Counted from the stretch's first letter, positions 43,845 through 52,835 are shown. The stretch is DNA of 64,000 nucleotides from Fibrobacter succinogenes (GCA_902756345.1 CACVQR010000004.1:365417-429416); one strand, 5' to 3'. A program made the numbers and translations. Notes: generated by a model from the sequence alone, not told the origin.

Positions 43845-46800
43845 ATGCGTGCGTCTATTTCGAGCCTTTTATTTTTATGTGTTGGAGCAGCCTTTGCCAA
43901 TGGTTTTTATGGCAACAATAGCGACATTCGCTGGAAGGCCGCAAGCACAGACCACTTCAACTTTATTTACCCGGCCGAATACAGTTCGCATGCTGCAAAA
44001 GTTTCCGCCTACGCCGAGGCGGTCTACGATTCTGTCGTCACCCGTTATCATCGCGACTTGCCTGGCCGCGTGAGCGCGACTCTCAACAATGCCCTTTACA
44101 GTAACGGTAACGCCATCCCAAGCGAAAACTCCATCAACCTTTGGCTAACCAACTGGGACTTCAAAATCCGCAGCAGCCACGGTTGGCTTTCGGACGTAGT
44201 CACGCACGAATTCAGTCACTTGGTCAGTATCGAAAACGCGAGCAAGTTCAAACCGAGTATTTACGGTTTGCAAATCAGCTATACCGACTACTACAACGAA
44301 CGCACCACGCAAGATTTTGCGAGCATGATTCCCTTTACGCTGCAGCCGCTTTGGTTTGCCGAGGGTACGGCCCAGTACGAATCGAGCCGCATGGGTTTTG
44401 ACGCCTGGGATACCCACCGCGACATGTTACTCCGCGTGGCAGCCCTGAACGATAGTCTGCTCACGCTCCCCTACATGCACGAATTTTCGGAAAATTCGCT
44501 GTTTGCAGAACTTGGTCCCTACACGCAAGGCTTTTCGCTGGTGCGTTACATCAGCCAGAAATACGGCGAAGACGCCATGCCGAAAATTTGGCACGAAATG
44601 TCCAAGTACAACCGCATGACTCTCGATGGCGCTATCAAGAAAGTGCTCGGCATAAGCGAACAGGAGCTTTACGACCAATGGAAACAGGAAATCACTGAAG
44701 CCTATAAGGCGCAGCGTGACAGTCTCGGCACTCTCGTCGAAGGCACCAAGATGACCGAAGGCTCCTTCTGGCAAGACTTCCCGATTGTCGCAGGCAAGAA
44801 CCTGTACGGCGTTTCGAATTTTGGCGGCCCCTGGTTTGACGGCGGACTTTTCAAGATGCCGCTCAGCCCTAAAGACACGAGCAAAAAGGACGAAGTCATC
44901 GATGGCGTCGAAATCGGCGAAATCACCGTCGAAAACGAAACCGCAGACTCCACGATTGAAATCGGCGACTACGCCAAGCACGCATTCAAACTCAAGAAAC
45001 CTTGGCTCGACAAGGGTATCGATGTCCACGAAGACAGCGTGCAAGGCCCGATGCTTGCCTACGTGAGCTACCAGAACCGCGACAAGGATGGCCACGCCCA
45101 CTTTGACATCGCCGTAAGCGACACCAACAAGAATTCTGTTTCTGTCACCTACCTCGCCGACGCCGTGTATCCCGCCATCGATGCTCAAGGCACCACAGTC
45201 ATCTTCGCCATGCGCGAACCTTACAGCACGCGATTCAAGCTCGCCAAAGTTCCGTACCCGAAAAATATCAAGGATTACACCTCCGAAGATCCGGTTGACC
45301 TCTTTGTTCCCGATTCCAAATTCAACTACTACAACATTTACAGCCCCAAGTTCAGCCCCGACGGCAAGCGCATCGCTTTCGGATTTTTTGACGACAAAAC
45401 CCGCGGCATTGCAGTCATCGATAGCGACGGCAAGAACTTCAAGATAGTCAGCACCGAAGGCTTTGATGAACGCGACGTAAACTGGATTGACAACGACAAG
45501 ATTGTCTTTGCCAGTAACCGGAACGGCATTTTCAACCTAATTGAAAAATCGCTCTCCAGCGGAAGCGAACGCCCGCTCACCAACGTAGTCGGCGGCGCCT
45601 TCACTCCGGCCCTCGCAGGCGACACACTCTACTTTACCGAATACGACAAAGACGGTTTCTCGCTTTATAAAATGCCCTACTCCACAGTCCCGATGGTCAA
45701 CGACACCGCCGTTACCGTAACCGAGCGCGACAGCGTCATTCAAATCGCCGACACAAGCTGCGTTGAAACGGCAAAAGATACAAACGTCATTGCGAGCGCC
45801 GAAGAAGCGAAGCAATCCACAGACTCTGCGCCCTGCGTTCCGCAAATCGTCCTCCGCGATTCCGTCTTCAAAATCGTAGACACCACGCGCACCGTCTCGC
45901 AAAAGCCCGCCGATGCACAAATCACACTCCGCGGAACACTCCCGCCCCGTATCGAAAAGCCGCTTGAAATTGCAGACATCGAATTCGCCGGCATCGAGCG
46001 CGACTACAAGCCCATCCCCTATATTCCGCTGTTCGTTCCGATGATAGTCTTTAGCGAAAATGCGCCCGACCTTACCGTGTTTGGCGAAGGTCAGCTCAAG
46101 GCAAAGGCAGGCCTTGCCGCTATCCTTTCGGACCCGCTCAAAAAGAACACTGTCCAAATCGGATTCTTGCTCGAAATCGGCAACGGCATTGACTACATCA
46201 ACGGAGACGGACTCAACCCCAGGCAAGAAAAAGAATTCTTCGTGTCTTGGGAAAACCACAGCACTCCGCTCGACCTCGGACTTTCGTACACTTACGCAAA
46301 CTATACCAGCAAAGACACCATACGCTACGAAGACGTTCGCGCCAATAACGGAGACAGCCTCGGCGTCAGCCATTACGCTATTTCGATGCAGTCTATCGTC
46401 GCAGGCGCCGGTTACAGTATTTTCAAGAGCATCGACACCTTGCAGGTGGCCGCCGGTTACGACTGGGCAAACTTCAACCTGTACGAAGACAATTTCGACT
46501 GGACATACCAGAACCGCTTTACCACACTCGTCGCACTCGGTCTCTACGGCGACCACGCCGAAGACACCGAAATCAACGGTCAGGGCAACGGGCTTAGGCT
46601 CTTCTACCAGTACAGCAATTCCGACTTGTTCCGCCCGGGTACCTTCGCCGAAAGCTTTACCGTTAACGCAAACGGCAAGATTACGCCCAAGTACCGCAAC
46701 TTCAACATTCACGAAGTCGGCATCAATCTTTACGGCAGTATCCAGAGTCCGCTCACCGGCGCCCGCCTTGCGGCCGGCGGCAAACTTAGCGGCGTGTACA

Positions 46801-47312
46801 AGTGGAATACCGACGCCAAGCAGGACACGCTCGATTCGTACTACTACAATCCTGTATTCATCGAAGGTTACCCTTACTTGCGCAATTCCGAAAACTACAC
46901 GCTCGCCGGCATGCGCACCGCCATTGCCGAACTCCATTACCTCTACCCCGTTTACGACGACTGGCGCAAGAGCGCATGGATATTCGAGACCCGCAGTTTC
47001 TACATCGACTTGTTCTCGCAGATGGGCGCCGCCTGGAACGGCAAGTGGTTCGACACCGACAAGTTCACCGACCACCGATTCTGGGACCGCTCTGTGGGCT
47101 TAACCTTCCGCATGAGCAACCGAATCTTCTACAGCGTGCCGTTCGACATCTCGCTCACGCTCGCCCGCGGTCTGAACCGCATCGACGAAGACGAGAATTT
47201 GCATGGGGGTAAAAAGCTTACGCCCATTGACCTTCCGGCAATACCCGAAAGCATCGCCCCCACCCGCATCAAATTCGCCATTGGAATGGGATTTGTAAAT
47301 AGTTGGCAATAG
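43845..47312 (+). CDS. Giant outer-membrane metalloprotease: gluzincin domain, TolB-like propeller and Omp85-like barrel
   Basis: 1155 aa from ATG 43845. Signal peptide (LLFLCVGAAFANG). An N-terminal zinc-peptidase domain with HEFSH (about residue 124) and third ligand Glu in WFAEGTAQYE, as in MA-clan peptidases; next a WD40-like (PD40/TolB-type) propeller with YSPKFSPDGKRIAFGFFDD, GIAVIDSDGKNFKIVSTEGF and IVFASNRNGIFNLIEK; a linker (about 620-700); and a C-terminal barrel (about 730-1155) with FIEGYPYLRNSENYTLAGMR and AELHYLYPVYDD, similar to the last strands of Omp85 proteins. Predicted surface-exposed or translocating protease; substrate unknown. A family B element lies in the linker. Confidence 0.8.
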   Translation: MRASISSLLFLCVGAAFANGFYGNNSDIRWKAASTDHFNFIYPAEYSSHAAKVSAYAEAVYDSVVTRYHRDLPGRVSATLNNALYSNGNAIPSENSINLWLTNWDFKIRSSHGWLSDVVTHEFSHLVSIENASKFKPSIYGLQISYTDYYNERTTQDFASMIPFTLQPLWFAEGTAQYESSRMGFDAWDTHRDMLLRVAALNDSLLTLPYMHEFSENSLFAELGPYTQGFSLVRYISQKYGEDAMPKIWHEMSKYNRMTLDGAIKKVLGISEQELYDQWKQEITEAYKAQRDSLGTLVEGTKMTEGSFWQDFPIVAGKNLYGVSNFGGPWFDGGLFKMPLSPKDTSKKDEVIDGVEIGEITVENETADSTIEIGDYAKHAFKLKKPWLDKGIDVHEDSVQGPMLAYVSYQNRDKDGHAHFDIAVSDTNKNSVSVTYLADAVYPAIDAQGTTVIFAMREPYSTRFKLAKVPYPKNIKDYTSEDPVDLFVPDSKFNYYNIYSPKFSPDGKRIAFGFFDDKTRGIAVIDSDGKNFKIVSTEGFDERDVNWIDNDKIVFASNRNGIFNLIEKSLSSGSERPLTNVVGGAFTPALAGDTLYFTEYDKDGFSLYKMPYSTVPMVNDTAVTVTERDSVIQIADTSCVETAKDTNVIASAEEAKQSTDSAPCVPQIVLRDSVFKIVDTTRTVSQKPADAQITLRGTLPPRIEKPLEIADIEFAGIERDYKPIPYIPLFVPMIVFSENAPDLTVFGEGQLKAKAGLAAILSDPLKKNTVQIGFLLEIGNGIDYINGDGLNPRQEKEFFVSWENHSTPLDLGLSYTYANYTSKDTIRYEDVRANNGDSLGVSHYAISMQSIVAGAGYSIFKSIDTLQVAAGYDWANFNLYEDNFDWTYQNRFTTLVALGLYGDHAEDTEINGQGNGLRLFYQYSNSDLFRPGTFAESFTVNANGKITPKYRNFNIHEVGINLYGSIQSPLTGARLAAGGKLSGVYKWNTDAKQDTLDSYYYNPVFIEGYPYLRNSENYTLAGMRTAIAELHYLYPVYDDWRKSAWIFETRSFYIDLFSQMGAAWNGKWFDTDKFTDHRFWDRSVGLTFRMSNRIFYSVPFDISLTLARGLNRIDEDENLHGGKKLTPIDLPAIPESIAPTRIKFAIGMGFVNSWQ
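45786..45817 (+). repeat. Dispersed element family B, in frame inside the protease linker
   Basis: GTCATTGCGAGC..GAAGCGAAGCAATC encodes VIASAEEAKQS in the poorly ordered linker between propeller and barrel. Confidence 0.8.
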
Positions 47313-47430
47313 CCAACTATTTACCGCTACATCTGAGGCTCGGTCATGTACAAACCTTCGGTTTGTCCGCGACTCTCGCCTTGCGATGTAGATCCAAATA
47401 GTTGGCAGTAGCCAAGAGTTTGGCAGTAAA
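47296..47430. repeat. Intergenic palindromic repeats (AGTTGGCAATAGCCAACT and ACAAACCTTCGGTTTGT)
   Basis: AATAGTTGGC/GCCAACTATT overlaps the protease stop, and AGTTGGCAGTAGCC recurs at 47401. Between them GTACAAACCTTCGGTTTGTC is a hairpin with a TTCG loop inside CTCGG...CGCGACTCTCG. Nothing coding here. Confidence 0.6.
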
Positions 47431-47455
47431 AGAAAGGCGGACTTTCGCCCGCCTT
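47427..47455 (-). terminator. Terminator after the small coiled-coil lipoprotein
   Basis: AAGGCGG / CCGCCTT (47434-47440, 47449-47455) with T-rich TTTCTTTT on the minus strand. Confidence 0.75.
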
Positions 47456-47462
47456 CGTTGTT

Positions 47463-47915
47463 TTAAAGTTCGCCGTATTTTTGTTTGGGCTTGACTTCGC
47501 CGGGAAGCAACTGTCCCGGACTTGTGCGCTGGCCGTCCTTACCCGTAAAGTTCGGATTGTAGGGTTTGACCTGCGCCTTCTTCTGTTCGGCCTGCAAGTC
47601 CAGCATATGCCGCTCCCATTCCTGCATTGCCTGGTCCAGTTCCGCGCGTGCATTGAGCATCAGTTCTTTCAACTGCATCAGCTCCAGCATCTTGTCGCGC
47701 TTCATGATCCAGAGCTCTTCTTCTTCAGGCATGCGCTCAATGTTAAAGAGCAAGTTCATGTATTCTTCTTCGGCGGCGCGGTATGCCTTCTCCATTTCCT
47801 TGTAGACCATGTAGCGGTCATCCACCATCGTCTGTTGCGGCGACGGATGCGACGCACACCCCACCATGGCGAGAGCCACAAGGAAAAACAATTGTACACA
47901 AAAAAACTTACGCAT
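47463..47915 (-). CDS. Small lipoprotein with coiled coil
   Basis: 150 aa. Signal peptide and lipobox LAMVGC. Residues about 35-115 are a continuous charged helix (YKEMEKAYRAAEEEYMNLLF, MKRDKMLELMQLKELMLNARAEL) that should form a coiled coil. The last 35 residues are Pro/Lys/Gly-rich and disordered. No family recognised; could be a periplasmic spacer between outer membrane and wall (inference). Third of three neighbouring minus-strand lipoprotein genes, separated from the next by an 82-base repeat region. Confidence 0.65.
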   Translation of the reverse strand: MRKFFCVQLFFLVALAMVGCASHPSPQQTMVDDRYMVYKEMEKAYRAAEEEYMNLLFNIERMPEEEELWIMKRDKMLELMQLKELMLNARAELDQAMQEWERHMLDLQAEQKKAQVKPYNPNFTGKDGQRTSPGQLLPGEVKPKQKYGEL

Positions 47916-47924
47916 AGGCCATTA

Positions 47925-47995
47925 AAATGTGCAATGTAAAATGTGAAATGTGAAATGAATAATGAACAATTAATAATTACACATCTCACATCACT
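47925..47995. repeat. Seven-base-period fold-back element (ATGTGAA type)
   Basis: GTGCAATGTAAAATGTGAAATG and following units, then an opposing ACACATCTCACATCAC arm. Related to 18564 and 34459. Confidence 0.65.
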
Positions 47996-47997
47996 AA

Positions 47998-48912
47998 TTA
48001 CTCATCATTCTCCGGTTTCTTGATCGTATACAGTCTTTCGAGCGTAATCTGGCTCTTGAAGGTCGCGGTGTCCTTCGTATCGGGGTTCACCATGGTATGC
48101 GTTCCGACCTTGACTTCACGTTCCTGGCAAGGCACGCCCGTCGTCGGGTCGATCATGACTTCGAACTGGGTCTGGTATTCCGCCTTAAGGCCCTTGTTGT
48201 ACTTCTTGAACTGTTCGGGAACAATGCCGCTATTCACGTGCTGTTCCCAAATGTAGTACGGGAAGTTTTCCTTTTCCTGCAGGTACACCACATAGTCCAG
48301 GCAGCGGCGATGGTCGCGGTTTTCAAAGCCCTTCACCACCACGGAATCCACCTGAATCAAGGCAAAGTTCAAGCGGCCCTGGTCCTTGAGCATCTGCGTA
48401 ATGTTACCCTTGGTCGGCACTTCGCCCAGAAGCATGTGGTCCATTTCCCAGCGGTGCTTTTCCAAGCGTCTCAAGTGCGGCTTGTAATCCGGATTCAAAA
48501 GCTGCTTGCGCCACACTTCAGGCATCGGAATACGGGCAAGCAGGGAATCGTAGCCGTCTTCAAGGCCTTCGATAGTCTTTACTTCGCGATCAATGGCAGC
48601 CATATCCACAGACTTCACGCGCCAAGCCAGTTCCGAAGGCATGTAGTTCTTCAAGTAACCGCGCGACTTGTCCATCACGTAATCGCGGTGCACCTTCAAG
48701 GTATCGCCCGCATTGGAATACGTCAGGTTCACATAAGCGGCCGTCACCGTCCCCATCTGTTCGTTACCCTTCAAGTCAATTGTCGAAAAATATCCTTCGG
48801 CATAAAGTTCCACCACAACAGGGGCGTCCACCTTATAGCTCACGTTCACTTTGGATTCACCGCAACCGCCGATTACAAGGGCAGCTGTGACTGCACATAG
48901 AATTTTCTTCAT
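47998..48912 (-). CDS. Lipoprotein of unknown function, 304 aa
   Basis: Signal peptide with lipobox VIGGC (Cys17). Beta-rich start (VNVSYKVDAPVVVELYAEGYF), a helical middle with many charged residues (MAAIDREVKTIEGLEDGYDS; PHLRRLEKHRWEMDHMLLG) and a beta-rich end (QTQFEVMIDPTTGVPCQERE, FKSQITLERLYTIKK). One Cys besides the lipid anchor plus Cys at RRCLDY. No known family. Three bases behind the 146-aa lipoprotein gene, so both are probably one transcript and may act together in the envelope. Confidence 0.6.
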   Translation of the reverse strand: MKKILCAVTAALVIGGCGESKVNVSYKVDAPVVVELYAEGYFSTIDLKGNEQMGTVTAAYVNLTYSNAGDTLKVHRDYVMDKSRGYLKNYMPSELAWRVKSVDMAAIDREVKTIEGLEDGYDSLLARIPMPEVWRKQLLNPDYKPHLRRLEKHRWEMDHMLLGEVPTKGNITQMLKDQGRLNFALIQVDSVVVKGFENRDHRRCLDYVVYLQEKENFPYYIWEQHVNSGIVPEQFKKYNKGLKAEYQTQFEVMIDPTTGVPCQEREVKVGTHTMVNPDTKDTATFKSQITLERLYTIKKPENDE

Positions 48913-48915
48913 GAA

Positions 48916-49356
48916 TTACCGATTTTTTGTAAGTAGAATCTGTTTGGACAAAAGCACCTTGCCATCGCCACTGACTTCAATGACAACCGGGCCCGGTTCC
49001 TTTTTGCGGCACAGTTCGCGGGCCGTCATCACGCCCATATGATGGCGGGACTTGCCCTGCAGCGTATATACCCACTGCTTGTCGCTAACGGCCACTTCGT
49101 GGTCCCAAATCTTTTCGCCCTTGTGGGCAATCGTGCCTTCGTAAAAGGTCGTCTTAAGCATCGAAAAGTCAAAGCTCTTTCCGTAACGGAACTGCACAAT
49201 CAGCGGGTCCCTCATTTCGAACTCGCTCATGGTATCGGCCACGACATCAAGGGCCGGATTCCATTCTCTTCCGCATACGATAGCGGTATCCTCAACCGAA
49301 CATCCTGCAAACAGGCTAGCCATCGCCGCCACGAATGCAACGAACCATTTTTTCAT
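48916..49356 (-). CDS. Lipoprotein of unknown function, 146 aa
   Basis: Signal peptide and lipobox SLFAGC (Cys19). The remainder looks like one beta-sandwich: DPLIVQFRYGKSFDFSMLKT, TIAHKGEKIWDHEVAVSDKQWVY and GPVVIEVSGDGKVLLSKQIL, with two further Cys (VCGREW, ELCRKK). No family recognised. First of the lipoprotein trio; 50 bases behind the RlmD/TrmA-type methyltransferase gene. Confidence 0.6.
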   Translation of the reverse strand: MKKWFVAFVAAMASLFAGCSVEDTAIVCGREWNPALDVVADTMSEFEMRDPLIVQFRYGKSFDFSMLKTTFYEGTIAHKGEKIWDHEVAVSDKQWVYTLQGKSRHHMGVMTARELCRKKEPGPVVIEVSGDGKVLLSKQILLTKNR

Positions 49357-49406
49357 ACTTGCCTCCTTGTATGCGCCTTTAAACTAGTAAAATACCAGTT
49401 TGTCGG

Positions 49407-50654
49407 CTATCTCGAAAGCACAAACAACATTTCCAAATGGGGTGTCTGGGGGTAAAAGGCGAATCCTTCGGCCTTTTTCAAGGCAAAACCGCCCTCCCGG
49501 AACTTCGCAAAGTCCCTTGCGAGCGTCACCGGATCGCAAGAAACGTAAATCAGGCGGTTCACCGAGCTCTTGATGATGGCCTCTAATGCCGTTGCAGGAA
49601 GCCCTGTCCGCGGGGGGTCCACAATCAAGGTTGCAGGCACGTCCACCACGTTCTCGGCAAGCCAATCTTCTGCAGGGGCAGACACGTTCTCTATGTTTAT
49701 GGGGACGGGGGACACCCCCGTAACGCCCCCGTTCAAATTCACGCGGGCATGCGTCAAGCAGCCATCGTCACGTTCCACGGTCGTAATCTTTTTAAAGCGG
49801 TCCTTCAAAATCGCCGCAAAGAATCCGACTCCGCTGAACAAGTCAATGAGCCAGGCGTCACTCGCCTCGCCGCTTGCAATACCCTCATCAACTGCATTCT
49901 GCACGGCGGTTACAAGCTCCGGCAGCAAAGCCAGATTGCTCTGGAAAAACACCGAGGCGTCCGAACGGATTTTCTTGCCGGCCATTTCGACAACACTCAC
50001 GGCATTCTTTTCGAAGTCGGCGGCAGGCATACCCTTGTAGTAATAGCTGACCTTGCCCGCACCGTTATCGAACAAATTCACGTCCAGCTCAAAATTTCTG
50101 GGCGGGCGCTTGGACGCCTTCATCGATTCTTCAAAAATTTTTGCCGCATTTTCTTTCAGGAACGCATTGAGTGCGGGCGTTAGCACCGGACAATTTTCAA
50201 ACGGAATAATCCCATTGCTTTTTTGCATACGGAATCCGTAGCTGACCTTGCCACTCTTGGCACGGGCAATCACCACGCGGGCGCGGTTCCTGTAGCCCCA
50301 TGCAGGCCCGGTATGAATCTTGAAGTCTTCCGGCAATTCTACGCGGGCAATTCGCCTAAAGTTTTCGCGTTCCACAAGCGCCGAGCAAGCGGCCTGTGCA
50401 GAACTTTCCAGATGTTGCAAGCTGCACCCGCCGCACTTGCCGTAAAGCACACATCTCGGCTCCGCGCGGTCTACACTTTTTTCCGTGACTTTAATCACCC
50501 GACCCCGCGTAAAATCTTTCTTATTCAGCAAGATTTCCACTTGGCAAAGTTCGCCCGCAAGCGCCCCTTGCACAAAGCACACGCGTCCATCAGGCAGGCG
50601 GGCCATGCCTTCGCCACCCTGCACCATCTTTTCTATGCGGAGCTCATAAATCAC
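49407..50654 (-). CDS. 23S rRNA (uracil-5)-methyltransferase, RlmD/TrmA family
   Basis: 415 aa. N-terminal TRAM domain (1 to ~60: YELRIEKMVQGGEGMARLPD), then four Cys for a 4Fe-4S cluster (CVLYGKCGGCSLQHL plus a Cys after), an RNA-binding beta-domain, and a C-terminal SAM fold (LFSGVGFFAAILKDRF; VDPPRTGLPATAL) with the catalytic Cys in LIYVSCDPVTLARD. Targets are C5 of a uridine in 23S rRNA (RlmC/RlmD) or tRNA; which one cannot be told. Start ATG 50654. A long seven-base repeat lies just upstream. Confidence 0.9.
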   Translation of the reverse strand: MIYELRIEKMVQGGEGMARLPDGRVCFVQGALAGELCQVEILLNKKDFTRGRVIKVTEKSVDRAEPRCVLYGKCGGCSLQHLESSAQAACSALVERENFRRIARVELPEDFKIHTGPAWGYRNRARVVIARAKSGKVSYGFRMQKSNGIIPFENCPVLTPALNAFLKENAAKIFEESMKASKRPPRNFELDVNLFDNGAGKVSYYYKGMPAADFEKNAVSVVEMAGKKIRSDASVFFQSNLALLPELVTAVQNAVDEGIASGEASDAWLIDLFSGVGFFAAILKDRFKKITTVERDDGCLTHARVNLNGGVTGVSPVPINIENVSAPAEDWLAENVVDVPATLIVDPPRTGLPATALEAIIKSSVNRLIYVSCDPVTLARDFAKFREGGFALKKAEGFAFYPQTPHLEMLFVLSR

Positions 50655-50670
50655 AACGCAAATATAGTAA

Positions 50671-50777
50671 TGAGTAATGAGTTATGAGTTATGAGTTATG
50701 AGTTATGAGTTATGAGTTATGAGTTATGAGTTATGAGTTATGAGTTATGAGTTTTGTGAGTCGTGAGTTATGAGTTT
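50671..50777. repeat. Seven-base tandem repeat (TGAGTTA)~15
   Basis: About 15 units, ten or more perfect TGAGTTA copies in a row, between the divergent methyltransferase and GH9 genes. It starts 16 bases from the former ATG. Confidence 0.95.
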
Positions 50778-50870
50778 AAGTTTTCAGCCGTAACCACTTT
50801 CTACCTTCCGCCCCCTACCTACTAATCTTCAAAAGGTCTAGATTTATAGAAAACAAACAAGGATGTTATT

Positions 50871-52766
50871 ATGGAGTTCAGAAAAATTCTTTCCCCCGTT
50901 CTCGCGATGACTGCTCTTGGTGCGAGCAGCCTCTTCGCAGCAACAGCCTACATGAACCAGGTCGGTTTCTTGACCAAGGGCCAAAAGCAAATGGCCGTTG
51001 TCGGCGCTGAAGGTAAAGAAATCGTTTTCAAGACCTCTAGCGGCACCGAAGTTCTAAAAGTCACCGCCCCCGAAGCCCAAGTCTGGATTCCTGCAGGCGA
51101 TACCGCCGCATCCCTGGTCGATTTTTCCGAAATCCAGACCGAAGGCAAATACCAAGCCTATATCGATGACGAGCCGATTGGCCACCCCATTACCATCGGC
51201 GACAAGGCTCTCGAAGAAGCCGGCAAGGCCTCTATCAAGTTCTTCTATTTCCAGCGCGCCTCTACCGCTCTTGAAGAAGAATACGCCGGCATTTACGCCC
51301 GCGCCGCAGGCCACCTCGATACCGCCGTCAAGTACCACCCCTCTACCGGCAAGACCGACACCGAAGCAACCTTTAACGGTTCCAAGGGCTGGTACGATGC
51401 CGGCGACTACGGCAAGTACATCGTGAACTCCGGCATTTCTACCTACACGCTCCTTCAGCTTTACCAGCAGAACAAGGAATACTACGACACCCTCAAGCTG
51501 AACATTCCCGAAAGCAGCAACGACATCCCCGACCTCCTGGACGAAATCCGCTGGAATCTGGACTGGATGCTCACCATGCAAGACGATGACGGCGGTGTGT
51601 TCCACAAGCTCACCACCAAGCAGTTTGCCGGTACCATCATGCCCGAAAAGGGAACCGCACAGCGCTTTGCAATCGGTAAAGGTATCGAAGCTTCCTGGGA
51701 TTTCGCAGCCGTAGTCACTCTCGCTTCCGAAATCTACAAGCCCTACGATCCTGAATTCGCCCAGAAGTGCATTGACGCCGCACAGAAGGCTCGCATTTGG
51801 GCATTGACACACCCCTACGAAATTTACGAACAGCCCAGCGACGTGGGCACGGGAACTTACACCGGTTCTGTCGAATGGGCATCCAAGCTTTGGACCAACA
51901 TCGAAATGTACCGCGTCAGTGGCGACACCTCCGTGTCAAGCATTATCAAGTCCCTTCCGATCAGCAACAAGAAGGCCGTTCTCCAAAGCTGGCAGAACAA
52001 CTACATGCTCGGCATTTTCACCATCGCTATGAGCCCCGACGCCTTTGAAGCCGAAATGGTCGACTCCGCTACTTCCATCATCACCACAATGGCCGATAAC
52101 TATGTCAAGTCTCTCGACAACAACGGCTACGGCGTAGCCCTTGCCAAGGGTGACTTCTACTGGGGTTCCAATGGTGTTGCCGCCAACAAGGGCATGGTTC
52201 TCATTCACGCCTACATTCTGACAAAGGACGAAAAGTACCTGAATGCAGCCCTGAGCATCGTGGACTACATTCTGGGCCGCAATCCGCTCGACAAGTCTTA
52301 CCTTACCGGCTACGGAGTCAATCCGGTCATGAAACCGCACCACCGCCCGAGCCAGGCTGACAGCATTGACGCTCCTGTTCCGGGTATGATTGCCGGTGGT
52401 CCGAACGCATCCGCTACCGACTGCGCCAAAAAGTACAACAACCCCGACGCCGTCGCAAGATCTTACTACGACAACTCCTGTAGCTACGCCACTAACGAAG
52501 TCGCTATCAACTGGAACGCCCCCTTCGCCTACGTGATCGGCAGCCTCCAGGCAATCGCTGCCACAGGCAAGTCCTACGACATCAAGACTCCGGTCTCGGC
52601 CAAGTACGAACTTACCTCTATTCCGGCAGCCCGCAACCGTATCAAGGCCGCTCCGCAGGAAAGCAGCAAGCGTCTCGTGCTCCGCGGCAAAAAGGTTCAG
52701 GTGGAATACACCGACAGAAACGGAATCAAGAGCTACTTCAGTATCGGCGGCAAAAAGGTCCGCTAA
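50871..52766 (+). CDS. GH9 cellulase with N-terminal Ig-like domain
   Basis: 631 aa. Signal peptide (MTALGASSLFAA, no lipobox). CelD_N-type Ig-like domain (about 25-105: YMNQVGFLTKGQKQMAVV), then a GH9 (alpha/alpha)6 catalytic domain with GWYDAGDYGKYIVNSG (Asp176 and Asp179, the base pair), MKPHHRPSQAD, and the catalytic acid Glu543 in YATNEVAINWNAPFAYVIG. Endo- or processive endoglucanase on cellulose. The last ~45 residues form a short, strongly basic tail (KRLVLRGKKVQVEYTDRNGI, FSIGGKKVR), reminiscent of basic terminal domains described for Fibrobacter cellulases. No cellulose-binding module. Ribosome site AAGGATG-like before ATG 50871. Confidence 0.93.
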   Translation: MEFRKILSPVLAMTALGASSLFAATAYMNQVGFLTKGQKQMAVVGAEGKEIVFKTSSGTEVLKVTAPEAQVWIPAGDTAASLVDFSEIQTEGKYQAYIDDEPIGHPITIGDKALEEAGKASIKFFYFQRASTALEEEYAGIYARAAGHLDTAVKYHPSTGKTDTEATFNGSKGWYDAGDYGKYIVNSGISTYTLLQLYQQNKEYYDTLKLNIPESSNDIPDLLDEIRWNLDWMLTMQDDDGGVFHKLTTKQFAGTIMPEKGTAQRFAIGKGIEASWDFAAVVTLASEIYKPYDPEFAQKCIDAAQKARIWALTHPYEIYEQPSDVGTGTYTGSVEWASKLWTNIEMYRVSGDTSVSSIIKSLPISNKKAVLQSWQNNYMLGIFTIAMSPDAFEAEMVDSATSIITTMADNYVKSLDNNGYGVALAKGDFYWGSNGVAANKGMVLIHAYILTKDEKYLNAALSIVDYILGRNPLDKSYLTGYGVNPVMKPHHRPSQADSIDAPVPGMIAGGPNASATDCAKKYNNPDAVARSYYDNSCSYATNEVAINWNAPFAYVIGSLQAIAATGKSYDIKTPVSAKYELTSIPAARNRIKAAPQESSKRLVLRGKKVQVEYTDRNGIKSYFSIGGKKVR

Positions 52767-52805
52767 CTGAAACAAGATCCTCCCAATCCCACCCAATACA
52801 AAACG

Positions 52806-52835
52806 AATGCAGCATCATTTGATGCTGCATTTGTT
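52806..52835 (+). terminator. Terminator after GH9
   Basis: AATGCAGCATCA / TGATGCTGCATT perfect 12-bp stem with TT loop, followed by TGTTT. The T tract is short. Confidence 0.75.
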
